A stretch of 64,000 nt of DNA from Pseudopyrenochaeta lycopersici (lineage: Eukaryota > Ascomycota > Dothideomycetes > Pleosporales > Pseudopyrenochaetaceae), in the NCBI GenBank assembly GCA_003313425.1, contig NHZP01000032.1, forward strand, positions 124,001 through 188,000. The letters run 5' to 3'. The notes beneath the pieces were generated by a model. That model was not told the DNA's origin. It made no database searches and was given only the letters and a program-made list of their open reading frames with translations. Position numbers and translations under genes: made by a program. Position 1 is the first letter of the stretch; each line of letters opens with the position of its first letter. Below are positions 10,000-20,215 of the stretch, piece by piece.

Positions 10000-12503
10000 G
10001 CGCTCTCAGGGTTGGGCATTACGTACGGTGTCATGTTCATGGGTACACCGCACCAAGGCGGCAGCGGAGTGGCGCTCGGCAGGCTGATGGTCAACGTCGC
10101 ATCGGTGTTTGTGGCGGCAGACGACCGGCTGTTGCGACATCTCGAGCGGGACTCGGAGTGGCTGCAGCAACAGCTTGGGCAGTACGGGCCGATCAGCGGG
10201 GACTTTGTGACCAAGTATGCATTTGAGGAGTACGCGACGCCCACAGTGCTTGGCCGGTCGATTGTGGTTAGTTATAATGAAGGGATCAGTACGTAACGGC
10301 TACTAAGTAACATTCATAGGTTGTTCCCCGAGCGTCCGCTGTGGTGCCAGGCGCAGCGGACGGCGAGCCGATCGCGATACATGCGGACCACATCCATATG
10401 GTCAAGTTTGGGTCGAAGACGGACGCCGGATACAAGACGGTGTCAGGCCACCTGCGAGTCATAGCTGCGAGAGCGGGCGACACGATCGGTGGACGATAGG
10501 ATACAGAAGGCAGGGTAAACGCGGGTACGTAGACTTGAACTAGCGATTACATATATAAAGTCAGAAGTAGTAATAACAAGTGGTTTGCAGTTCGCGCCAA
10601 TAGACCTATTAAGTCGTTTATTGTTCAGTTTAGGGTGCTAGAGGTGTCGCACGTCAAGCGCTTCGTTGGCCGGGACGAGGAACTGGACACAATCCACTAA
10701 GAGCTTCTGCATGATAGCTCTCGCAAGACAGTCATTGTGCACGGCCTAGGTAGGATGGGCAAGACTCAGCTCGCATTAGCATATGCACAGCGATATAGAG
10801 AGGAGCACTTAGCGGTGTTATAGGTGAACAGTAAGGACGTAGACACACTAAAGCAAGGCTATGTTACTGCCGCGAAACACATCTTTCGCGATTATCCGTC
10901 GCTAATCTACTTAAAGGGTATCGCTAAAGGCAGCAACCTTAACAAAGCAATAGAGGCGGTCAAACAGTAGCTAAGCTATCCGCAGAACACACAGTAGCTA
11001 ATCATCTATAATAACTACGACACGCTGAAGCTTCTAGGACGCGTTAAGGCGGGTACTTTTAATATCTAACCTTTCCTCCCTAAAGCCTACTAGGGAGCTA
11101 TACTAACTACAACGCAGTCTTCTTAGCTAAGAGTAAGTCGCCCTGTTACAGTAAGGAAGCTGCAGAATATTAAGCACAGCGTAGAGATTCTTACGCATAC
11201 GTTAGGTCGGGAGGGGCTTAGTAGCGGTAGGTTACATCTCTTACTATACTACTATCGTAACTTACTAATATTAGGTTAAGACGCTAACGCTTGTAAGCTA
11301 GCTGAAGAGCTTAATAGTCTGCTACTTACTCTTGCTACAGCTAGGGCTTACCTCTACTAGGTAATAACTAGCTTCGCTGACTACCTCTAGCTATATAAGG
11401 AATCTTAGCTTTAGCTGCAGCAGAAGACGCTATAGCTGCTTTCGTACGAAGACTAAGTGCTATATTCAACGTAGGGCATCTCTCTTAATTATGTTAAGTA
11501 GCAGAGCTTGGTCGCAGTAAAGCTTCTTTAGCTGTGGGCGTACTTTAACAACCAGGATGTCTGGTTTGAGCTTCTGCAAGAATGCTGGCGAGATAGTCCT
11601 AAGTGGTTCTCGGAGCTAACGGAGGACACGCTTAGCTTTGACGAGGCAGTAAGAGTGCTCTGCGATCACGCGCTAGTAGAGGCAGATAGTACGTTCAGAG
11701 ATGACAGCGTAGAGTCGCGTGGATACAGCATGCACAGCTGCGTGCACTCATAGACGAAGCATGTAGTGAACGAGGGATGGGATGGCAGTATAGCCAGACT
11801 CGCGCTAAACTGTGTAGGGCGGCACGTGCTAATAAAGGACAGGCATCTGTACTGGGTCACTCAGCAGCGGCTTGTTCGACATGCTAATCGGTGCTAAGGG
11901 TTCATTAGTACATGCCTGGCTGAGCAGTATGACGACGAATCTGTTCTTGCAGCAGTCCACAACCTAGGCCGCCTCTACGTTGATCAAGGCAAGCTAGACG
12001 AGGCAGAGGAGATGTACCAGCAGGCGCTGCAAGGCAAAGAGAAGGCATGGGGACCAGAGCACACATCAACACTTGATACGGTTAACAACTTGGGCATTCT
12101 CTATAAGAGCTTAGGAAGACTAGATAAGGCGGAGAAGATGTACCAGCGGGCGCTATAAGGCAAAGAGAAGGCATAGGGACTAGAGCACACATTAACACTC
12201 GACACGGTTAATAACTTGGGCAGTCTCTATAAGAGCTTAGGAAGACTAAACGAGGCAGAGAAGATGTACCAGCGGGCGCTGTAAGGCTGCGAGAAGGCAT
12301 GGGGACCAGAGCACACATCAACACTCGACACGGTCAAAAACTTAGGCATTCTCTATCAGAGCTTGGGAAGTCTAGACGAGGCAGAGAAGATGTACCGGCG
12401 GGCGCTGCAAGGCTTCGAGAAACGCCTTGGCCAAGAACACAAGCGATGTCGCAGTCTCCGTCGTGTTCTTGCTATAATAAGAGAGAATGCTGCTATAGAG
12501 TAG
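10000..12503 (+). pseudogene. NLR pseudogene: SesB-like hydrolase, NB-ARC, TPR
   Basis: Fungal NLRs are intracellular receptors. The N-terminal part is the end of a SesB/lipase-like alpha/beta hydrolase (GVMFMGTPHQGGSGVALG, then LERDSEWLQQQLGQYGPISG). A 53-bp intron at 10267-10319 (GTTAGT...CATAG) leads to VVPRASAVVPGAADGEPIA, then HADHIHMVKFGSKTDAGYKT. Next is the NB-ARC: RFVGRDEELDTIH, and the P-loop HGLGRMGKTQLALAYA near 10740-10790, with Arg for the second Gly of GGxGKT. From there to about 11900 the frame is cut by many TAG/TAA codons at CAG, CAA or TGG positions, the RIP pattern. Four TPR units close the protein, ending at a TAG at 12501-12503. The SesB part has no such stops, so the damage is patchy. 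The 5' end (nucleophile elbow) is missing. Confidence 0.88.
11961..12464 (+). repeat. Four 126-bp tandem repeats encoding TPR units
   Basis: Units begin at about 11961, 12087, 12213 and 12339. Each encodes a 42-residue TPR of the form NNLGILYKSLGRLDEAEKMY plus a linker ending in STLDTV. They are very alike at the DNA level. Unit ends carry TAA or TAG where other copies have CAA or TGG (CpA/TpG to TpA). Such high-identity 42-residue repeats are typical of fungal NLR ligand-sensing ends. Confidence 0.9.
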
Positions 12504-12649
12504 ATAGTTCCTACGCTTCTCGTGTCTCAAGTATTTGTGATCTTGAAGTTGAACGAGATCACTTTGTATGTTATGCGCGCTAAGTTTGTGGTGCTAAAGC
12601 TCAGTATTAGCGATTCGTTGCGGGTATGCTGACATGTCAACGCTAGGCC

Positions 12650-12800
12650 AAGCGGCAAATGACCGCCTTACCACTGCTTGGCGTAATAATTCCCCATCTA
12701 CCACTGTTTTCAATACACTACCACACATGTGACCTCGGCTAAAAAAGGACTGAAATACCACTGTTTCTTCCCTATTTCTTCCCTAAATGCCACCATTTAA
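12650..12800 (+). repeat. Left terminal inverted repeat of the MULE
   Basis: It pairs with 15607-15757. The outer 120 bp include TTACCACTGCTTGGCG, TTTTCAATACACTACC and TGTGACCTCGGC, all found reversed at the right end. The few differences are mostly C/T or G/A. Confidence 0.88.
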
Positions 12801-14199
12801 CTAATCGCATGGCCTACCTTTATTTGGCGGCTATTGCGGCCCTTAGGCAGTCAGCGACTTCATATAAGAAGAGATAGGTCCGGGATTATATTATAATAGA
12901 TCTAGAACCCTATTTATATGCTTATAATTAGTCTGTTTAAGCTTGTTTTCTTAACCGCGTTAATAGAGTAGGAGGCTCTTCTCTCTTAATATTATTCTCT
13001 TCTTCGTTCCTACTTACTATAGGTCTTTTGTTTCCCCCTAGTAGACTTGCTGTAACGTTAATAGTAATGCTAGGGACAGAGCTAGATACTCTAAACGTAA
13101 AGTTATTATTTGTAACAGTAGAGTTAATATATATAACTTGTGAAGCGGCTGCATTATCCTATAAGGTGCCGCTTCTTTGCAGCTTATTAGTATCTAGCGA
13201 CGGCTAGTCTCTATTTAATTACGAGGCTAGTAGATCTGTAGAGGACTAAGATTATAGTGTTAGTTATTCTGCGTACGTCGTCAGTATCTGCGCTGTAGGA
13301 GGCTAGTTATAGTTATTATTTCTATTCTTGTTTACTGCTTGTCTAACAGCTCTAATCTAAGCCCTAATCTAAGCCTAGTAGCGTTCTCCTATAGCTTTAG
13401 TTTCGCTAAGGCGCGCATTTATAGCCCTAATCTGTTACTAGAGGGTATCCTAATCTCTTAAGTCTAGTAGTTACGTAATTAAGAATTAGTTAGGGAAATT
13501 ATAGTAATAATTAAAGATAGGGTAGAGGAGTTAAGATAAGACGCTTTAATTAGGTACAGTAAGGTGCTAGGAAGACGCGATCTAGCTAGGACAGTGATAA
13601 GATACTCTAGGTTAACTAAGAGGGTTAGGAGCCGAGCCCGTCCTTCGTTCCTAGAAATACGTTGTGCCTAATTAATACTAGTTTTAAGCTTTATCCTGTT
13701 ATTCCCTCTAGCTGCTTAACGATACTAAATTTCCTCGTCTCTAAGCCTCTGTCTCTCGCGTAGTTCGTTTTATTCTCTTCTTAACTAGACGACCTTAGGA
13801 GGTACTAATAACAAGTAGCTTTATAAACCTATTAGGTTTAAGATTATCTAGTAGAACTAGTAATAGGGATCGCTTATACTACTTATAATACTTAGAAATC
13901 TTATAGAATTTAGCAATATAATCCTTAAGTTTAATATTAAAGAATTAACACACAGTAATTACGGGTCTATAAGGAATTTTATAATCTTAAAAAGTAAGAT
14001 AAGAATATTTCTAAGCTTTAAGCTAAATAAGACAAGTATTCTAGTCTCCTAGATTTACTTAGTATATAATAGCTACTAAGTTCTCGCGCTCCTAAGGAGT
14101 TATAAGATACTAGTCGCTATCCTTAAGCTCTTTCTAGAAATATGTAAAGGCATAGTTAGTATACTTTATATCTTTCTAGGGCTTATAATATCTTTTATA

Positions 14200-15370
14200 G
14201 AACTTTAATATTATATATATCTATAGATAGTAGAGTAAATAGAGTATTAGTAGGTTACGAGCCTCTATCTATGCGCTGTTTACTAACTTAGAGATGTTAG
14301 AACATATTTGCCTAAACTGTAGGAAGTTAACTAGTAGTGCGTATAATATTGCGTAATACTCTCTATTAATATAATTAAGGTAGTAACGCGCGGGAGCTAA
14401 CAGAGACTTAATTTAGTTAAGATAAGCTTTAAACTTCGCCTTAGTGTTAACTAGGTAAGCAGCTTAGAATATCCTCTTAACTTTCTTTCTATATTTATTT
14501 CTAACGTTCTCTGTAAGATATTATATACAGTAATAATAGAAAGCTTTAGGGAATACCTCTAAGATAGCTAGAATTAGACTCTTTACCTAGTTGCTAACAA
14601 TTATAAGATATTTAAAATTAGTACGTTCTTACTTAGTTATCTTAAGGCTGTCTAGAAAATATTCCCTAAAACTATAGAGAAAGTTAAGCTACGATTCTTT
14701 AGACTCGCTTCTAGCGAACCCCTATATTAATAGTAAGATCTCCTTATTAGAGTTAAGCATTATTATAATAAGAAGAACTAGGTTATTATCTAATTTTATA
14801 TAGGTACTATTAACACAAATAAACTTCTAGGAGTGCTAAAATACATAAATACAAGCTTATAGTGCTAGTAGCACTATTTAAAGGTTCTATTGTTATCCCT
14901 AGATATAGCAGTATTCGCCCTTAAAGTAGCGTAGTTTCCTTTATTATCTAGCTCTATATTTAAGTCTAAGCTACTATCTGTAATAGCTTTAAGGAATAGA
15001 AGGATAAGCTAGAAGGACTTCTCTATGTCTATAAAGGTACTCTTTTAGATCTTCTTCTTTACGCGCTACGCCTGCTTATATAATATCTAATTTAAGTGCT
15101 ATAGTCTTTTAGTATTCTAGATCTAGCGCGGCTTTATTTAAAAATTACTCTTAACTATATCCCTATACTAGTAGGTAATAAGCCTTACAGAGCTTAATAC
15201 TTTCTAGTTATAATAGGAGCTAAAGTTGCAGGTATAAGGGACGAACTTTTAAAGCTTAAAGTAGTTAGATTAGTTTATATAGGTAATTTAAATAAAGAAT
15301 TTGCACCTTATATTACTGCTAGAGCAGCAACTAGCGTAGAATCTTATTAGGTTGCTAGATGTTACTTTAA
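14200..15370 (-). pseudogene. RIP-degraded MULE transposase
   Basis: Read on the minus strand in one frame with stops ignored, the segment 14830-14330 gives VNSTYIKLDNNLVLLIIIML, GFARSESKES, SLILAILEVFPKAFYYY and ARYYLNYINREYY. This has the order of a Mutator-type DDE domain, with the 'D-x-N' start, the second Asp region altered (SNxV for SDRV) and the C/H segment. Stops are TAG/TAA in places where Gln or Trp fit. Further upstream (15360-15250) a segment reading STLVAALAVI suggests more of the N-terminal half. No indel is needed over the best 500 bp. Activity is impossible in this state. Confidence 0.72.
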
Positions 15371-15606
15371 AAGAGAGCCTCTAGGAGGCTATAACGTGAA
15401 AAACTGCCTCTTTTACAGCCTAGATTAATATAAACGTCTGCCTAATATATAGTGTATTAGGAAGCCCCTAGGAGGTCTCTATTATAACTCTTTATAATTA
15501 TTTTATTATAATAACTCGCGATTTTATAATAAAACGCGTCTATTTTAAATCGCGTCAGACGCGTTCTAAGCTACTTAAGCGCTAATGTAAGAGGTGAGGC
15601 TACTAA

Positions 15607-15757
15607 CGAAATAGTAGCATTTAGGGAAGAAATGGGGAAGAAACAGTGGTATTTCGGTCCTTTTTTAGCCGAGGTCACATGTGTGGTAGTGTATTGAAAA
15701 CAGTGGTAAATGGGGAATTATTACGCCAAGCAGTGGTAAGGCGGTCATTTGCCGCTT
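15607..15757 (-). repeat. Right terminal inverted repeat of the MULE
   Basis: Inverted copy of 12650-12800. It contains GCCGAGGTCACATGTGTGG and ends GGTCATTTGCCGCTT. Confidence 0.88.
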
Positions 15758-15889
15758 TGTCGCGCCTGCGTTCGAGGGGAAGCCAGTTTCGCTAAGGACT
15801 GTATCGACCTTTACTTCGACGCTACTCTTGGCTACAACACTGTCAGCAGTGATCTTTTCGATGCTATCTCTGATAACAGTGCTCAGTGC

Positions 15890-15990
15890 CACTCACCACC
15901 ACTCAGCATCATATTCATCATACCAACGTCATCAAAGGTCGTGGTGAGTGGTGGTGAGTGGTGGTGAGTGGTGGTGAGTGGTGGTGAGTG
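15890..15990 (+). repeat. 10-bp minisatellite with an inverted partner
   Basis: Five exact copies of GTGGTGAGTG occupy 15941-15990. At 15890-15905 the sequence CACTCACCACCACTCA is the reverse complement of the array, 35 bp upstream, so the region can fold into a hairpin. Confidence 0.95.
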
Positions 15991-17100
15991 GTGCGCTGCT
16001 TCATCTCATCTGCTTTGAGAAATGAGATGGAACAACCGTCTCGCAACAAAGGTCTTTCAAAAACATGACTTACAGTACATAGGAGTTACATAGACCGAAG
16101 TCTTTGACTCCCTCTCTCTGCCAGCAACCAGGTGGCATAACGCCGCTCTACGCGTCCAAACGAGCGTGAGTGCGGTGCTACATAGAGGTCACGCTGGCGG
16201 GCTGGAAAATACGTTGGCAAGCTTGCAATCACGCCGGTACGCTACTATTCACGCTTGTGACCTCGGCGTCCAGCCATTACTAGTCAGCGTCATTGACTAG
16301 CCAGCGAGATTTAGTAGTCAGCAACGCTTAATAAAGGAATAGTGTAGGGGCGTGGCGTCCTTGTTAGAGGATTTAAAGAGGAATCTTGACTCTACGTATA
16401 AGGCAGTGCAACCTTACAATCCTCATTCATTATTCACTCCATGCAAGGCGATAGGCCAGTGTCTCCAGCGCTGTAATCGTGTCGTTGCAGCGGCAGCCAC
16501 AGAAAGAGTTAGTTTTAAAATAGGTGTGAGAGGTGAGGGGCCTACAAGAGCATCTCCATCTAGCGGCGACCAAGGCCGTCCTGTCTCATGCGTAGACATA
16601 AACCCGTCGAAGCGACCGTTGCGACGCGCTTGGAAGTAGATGTCCTCGTCGTTAGGACACAACTCCTGCAGCTATTAGTGTTCATGAGAACAAGTAGTTG
16701 TCACGCTCATTAGGCTACTACGCTGTATTGCATGTTCATAATTAGTCTGTAATACAGAGTTCGAAGAATTATTAGGCAATGCAAGGCAGTATCAAAAACA
16801 ACATGAATCCACAAAACAACACATACACCAGTGCGACTAATAATCTTACAGCAGTCGTCCGCTTAATCATCGTATCAGTATTCAGGTAATTTACGACGAT
16901 CTGAGATGATTTGGGGGTACTAGATGGTCGTCGTGACACACTTGGAGATCAGTAGGGCGCGTCAGAGTGCAACAGGTAGGATGGTTCCGCTTCTTGCTGG
17001 TAACGGTAAAGGTAGTGAAATGGAAAGATGCGTCTGTTGTGTGGATTGGGGCGCGTGTCTGGTCCTGTAGCATAGCCTGCTTCAGGATAATTCCTTAAAT
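15991..17100. other. Non-coding DNA of ordinary composition
   Basis: Open frames such as 16352-16639 (+) and 16423-16662 (-) overlap each other and match no family. The stretch is not RIP-mutated except around the short duplicated block at 16503-16594. It separates the MULE from the next AT-rich block. Confidence 0.45.
16503..16594 (+). repeat. ~91-bp dispersed direct repeat, copy 1
   Basis: It shares AGAGTTAGTTTTAAAATAGG and the following 70 bp with 17603-17693. Differences are nearly all transitions, most of them CA/TA or TG/TA. Possible remnant of a transposon end. Confidence 0.9.
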
Positions 17101-18029
17101 CAGGGATCGGATTCAGTTTAATTCACTAATTTAAAGCAGTAATATATGACGTACGGTGTAGCAGTAGTATTACGACTTATTACCCTACGCTTCGTAATAG
17201 ATAGCCGCGACCTTAAGATCGTCCGTACAGAGACTGGACAAGTAATTAGTCGCATCAGTAGAATGTGGTACGTACCTAAGGAGACAGTATCTTGCGCGTA
17301 GAGATTTTATAGCTGTCACAACCCTATAATGCGATAAAAATAAACTAGCCCTTAATTTAAGCTACGTTCAATTTAGGCTCCCTTTATCTTTCGGACACTT
17401 TCTATTTTAGAATCACCTATTTGTAGCGCCTTCTCTAGAGCCTAAAACACGTCCTCACTAACATCGAGCCTATTTCGTTAACACTAGACCCGAAGTGTTC
17501 TAGCGACTCCCTTCTAAGACTGCCTGCACTTCCGCACTAACAAGCTTAACAGCAGCGGGATAGCGACCTAATCACCAGCGAGGGATATAGTTTGCCCTTA
17601 GCAAGAGTTAGTTTTAAAATAGGTGTGAGAGGTAAGGGGCCTACAAGAGCATCTCTATCTGGCAGCGACTAAGGCCGTCCTGTCTTATACGTCTTAAGGC
17701 TAGGCTATGCATACAAGACATATAAACAGCACCTGGATCTACATTAAATCAATACCTGTTGTACCTAACTAGGAAACTTAAGAGCACAACTTAACGTCGA
17801 GTCTTGCATAAGATAGCACTCGTTGCTTCCTACAATTACACTAGGCATGCGTAAGTAAACGTCGTCCCCGTCCTAGCTATTTCAGAAGCCAGCATCAGCT
17901 TAAAGCGCTATTAACTACCAGAATATTATTCCAGTAGGGCCGCGTCTACCTTTACACTAACAGGCGATGTATGAAACTATAGTACACATCTGCTCTTACT
18001 ATTAATCTTACCCTTACTATTTAAGGCGC
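17101..18029. repeat. AT-rich RIP-affected debris
   Basis: TpA-rich sequence with stops in all frames. Only the second copy of the 91-bp repeat (17603-17693) is recognisable. Confidence 0.5.
17603..17693 (+). repeat. ~91-bp dispersed direct repeat, copy 2
   Basis: Second copy of 16503-16594, about 1.1 kb downstream in the same direction. It carries more TpA changes than copy 1, for example TCTCAT to TCTTAT and TGAGG to TAAGG. Confidence 0.9.
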
Positions 18030-18690
18030 GATTTATAACTTTCAGAAGAGCTATTTCAGGCTCCTTAAGTCCTCCTTTAACTCGCTTGTAGTAGGGGTCT
18101 ATATATAGAACCTAATAGATTTTTAGGCGACAGCTAGTTTAGGCTTCGCCTTGCGGCTATTTTAGGTTCTTTTGTAAAGACTAAAGCATTTACCTAAATA
18201 TACTTTTTATGTCTATTCTTCTTAGACTGTTAATTTTACTCTATTATATTTCTTATAAAGTTATTTAGTTTAAGATACGCTCCCTTATCTTAGTAGGTAA
18301 CTAATCTTAGTAACGCTATTCTTAATATAATAGAATGCAGATAACCTTTAGGCACGCTTATAAGTAAGTAATCTAATATTAGGATGCTTACGCATAGAAA
18401 AGATACTTAAAAGCCTGCACTGCGCTAAATTAATTAAACACGATGCGGCTATTAATCCTGTTAAGCTTAGAATAGTAAGAATTATCCTTTACTACTAGTA
18501 CTAGCAGAAATGCAACGAACTTAAAGGAGACTCCTACCTATTAAGCTAACTTTCTTAGGGTAGAAGTATAGTAAGTGTAGTAAAGGACTTTATTCTAGAG
18601 ACAATCTATAAGTGTTACTACAAGGATATAAATGTAGACTTAAAGAAAAAGCGCGAAAATAGTTTAAAATGGCACATAAGATTAGGCAAG

Positions 18691-19554
18691 AATCTGTTTG
18701 TCCGTGCTCGTACCCCTCTATTTTTGTATCAAACCGTTCTCTGGAATAGTACGCTGATTGTACCAATCCGCTCTCTGGAACATTACGGAAATGCCCGTAT
18801 CCGTAACGATCCCCATCCCGTATCAGTCCATTCTTTGGAACATTACGGAAATGCACCTCCTCTGTAACAATCCGTGCTCTGTATCAGCCCAGAAACGGAG
18901 CGGTACAAGCACGGATTGTTACAGAGACAAAGGCAACCCTTAATTATGATATTCGTCACTCCTCTTATCTTAAGACATGTGATCTCTAAGAAGGGACGGG
19001 TATGATTAGGTTAATACATTATACCTAAGAAAGCCTAAGCCAAACGATGAAAATGTACTAGCTACGTCTTAGTTGGATTTGAGGACGCCGGTTTCTGTAG
19101 GACCCCCTGCAAGATTAGGTCATCCTCACCACTTGCCTCGAACCTGTTCTACACGGATATTACACGAACGAAACCTCTAGGTTGTTCCACTGGCTGCTAT
19201 TCATCTTGAATCTCGACGGCAGACTTTTCTTCTTCCTGTTGGTATCCGCTCATGCCACGCACTGCAGCAATAGCTATTGAAAGTTTAAGCGGTACGGCTC
19301 CTTCTATTATGGCTTTGACTAGCGAGTCAGCCATTTGGCTAACCTAAACGCCTCTTAGATACCTATGTAGTAAGTATGTTAAAAGAGCTATCAAATTTCG
19401 GTCCAGAAATGTTCCGGTATCGTTGCTAGAGTAATTTCGTAAGCTAAGTGCGTGCGCTTACGTGATTATCTATAACTTACATAGAAAACTCTAAGTTGTT
19501 GCTGCAGGTTAAAATAATTCCTAGCCCTAGGTAAAACGCCACGTAAGACTATCT
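18691..19554. other. Unmutated spacer between the 661-bp inverted arms
   Basis: Normal composition, no gene recognised. It holds a pair of 60-bp repeats and a hairpin (18771-18926) and otherwise unremarkable sequence. The change from TpA-rich arm to normal spacer is abrupt at both inner ends. Confidence 0.6.
18771..18926. repeat. 60-bp tandem pair and 19-bp perfect hairpin
   Basis: GGAACATTACGGAAATGC occurs at about 18778 and again 60 bp later. Just downstream CTCTGTAACAATCCGTGCT (18860-18878) is followed after 29 bp by its exact reverse complement (18908-18926). A weaker third relative (GTTCTCTGGAATAGTACG) precedes the pair near 18736. Confidence 0.88.
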
Positions 19555-20215
19555 CTTGCCTAATCTTATATGCTATTTTAAACTATTTTTACGCTTTTTT
19601 TTTAAGTCTATATTTATATCCTTGTAGTAACACTTATAGATTATCTCTAGAATAAAGTCCTTCGCTACACTTACTATACCTCTACCCTAAGAAAGTTAGC
19701 TTAATAGGTAGGAGTCTCCTTTAAGTTTATTATATTTCTACTAGTACTAGTAGTAAAGGATAATTTTTACTATTCTAAGTTTAACAGGATTAATAGCTAT
19801 ATTATATTTAATTAATTTAGCGCAGTGCAGGCTTTTAAGTATCTTTTCTGTGCGTAAGCGTCCTAATATTAGATTACTTACTTATAAGCGTGCCTAAAGG
19901 TTATCTATATTCTATTATATTAAGAATAGCATTACTAAGATTAGTTACCTACTAAGATAAAGGAGCGCATCTTAAACTAAATAACTTTATAAGAAATGTA
20001 ATAGAGTAAAATTAATAGTCTAAGAAGAATAGATATAAAGAGCACGTTTAGGTAAATGCTTTAGTCTTTGTAAAAGAACTTAAAATAGCCGCAGGGCGAA
20101 GCCTAAACTAGCTGTCGCCTAAAAATCTATTAGGTTCTATATATAGACCCCTACTACGAGCGAGTTAAAGGAGGACTTAAGGAGCCCGAAATAGCTCTTC
20201 TCAAAGTCACAAATC

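Larger units (their letters stand above)
12650..15757 (-). mobile_element. Mutator-like (MULE) DNA transposon with ~150-bp terminal inverted repeats
   Basis: The element is about 3.1 kb. The ends match as inverted repeats over about 150 bp, beginning AAGCGGCAAATGACCGCC on both sides. The interior is AT-rich, and a minus-strand transposase remnant fills the right two thirds. The terminal repeats are hardly mutated while the interior is saturated with TpA. No clean 8-10 bp target duplication is visible at the boundaries I infer, so the exact ends may be off by a few bases or flanks may have changed. Confidence 0.82.
18030..20215. mobile_element. Large inverted-repeat structure: two 661-bp arms around an 864-bp spacer
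   Basis: Left arm 18030-18690 and right arm 19555-20215 are reverse complements of equal length, with no clear indel and mostly transition differences. Outer ends share GATTT...CAGAAGAGCTATTT; inner ends share ATTAGGCAAG. The arms are RIP-mutated; the spacer is not. Read from 20215 inward on the minus strand, an arm gives coding-like runs such as GRLRTEKILKSLHCAKLIK, so each arm may derive from one transposon gene. Candidates are a foldback-type element or a head-to-head pair of insertions. No family is recognised and no target duplication is clear. Confidence 0.75.

Noticed and set aside
11961..12464. Regular repeats that might suggest a CRISPR-like array
   Set aside because: Units are contiguous, 126 bp, and encode TPRs in frame; there are no spacers, and the genome is fungal.
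10000..12503. The NLR as the receptor partner of the amyloid-motif genes
   Set aside because: Its readable N-terminal end is a SesB-like hydrolase without the motif, it is a pseudogene, and it lies several genes away.
16352..16639. 95-codon plus-strand frame
   Set aside because: It overlaps the 91-bp dispersed repeat, has no domain, and an equally long frame exists on the other strand.
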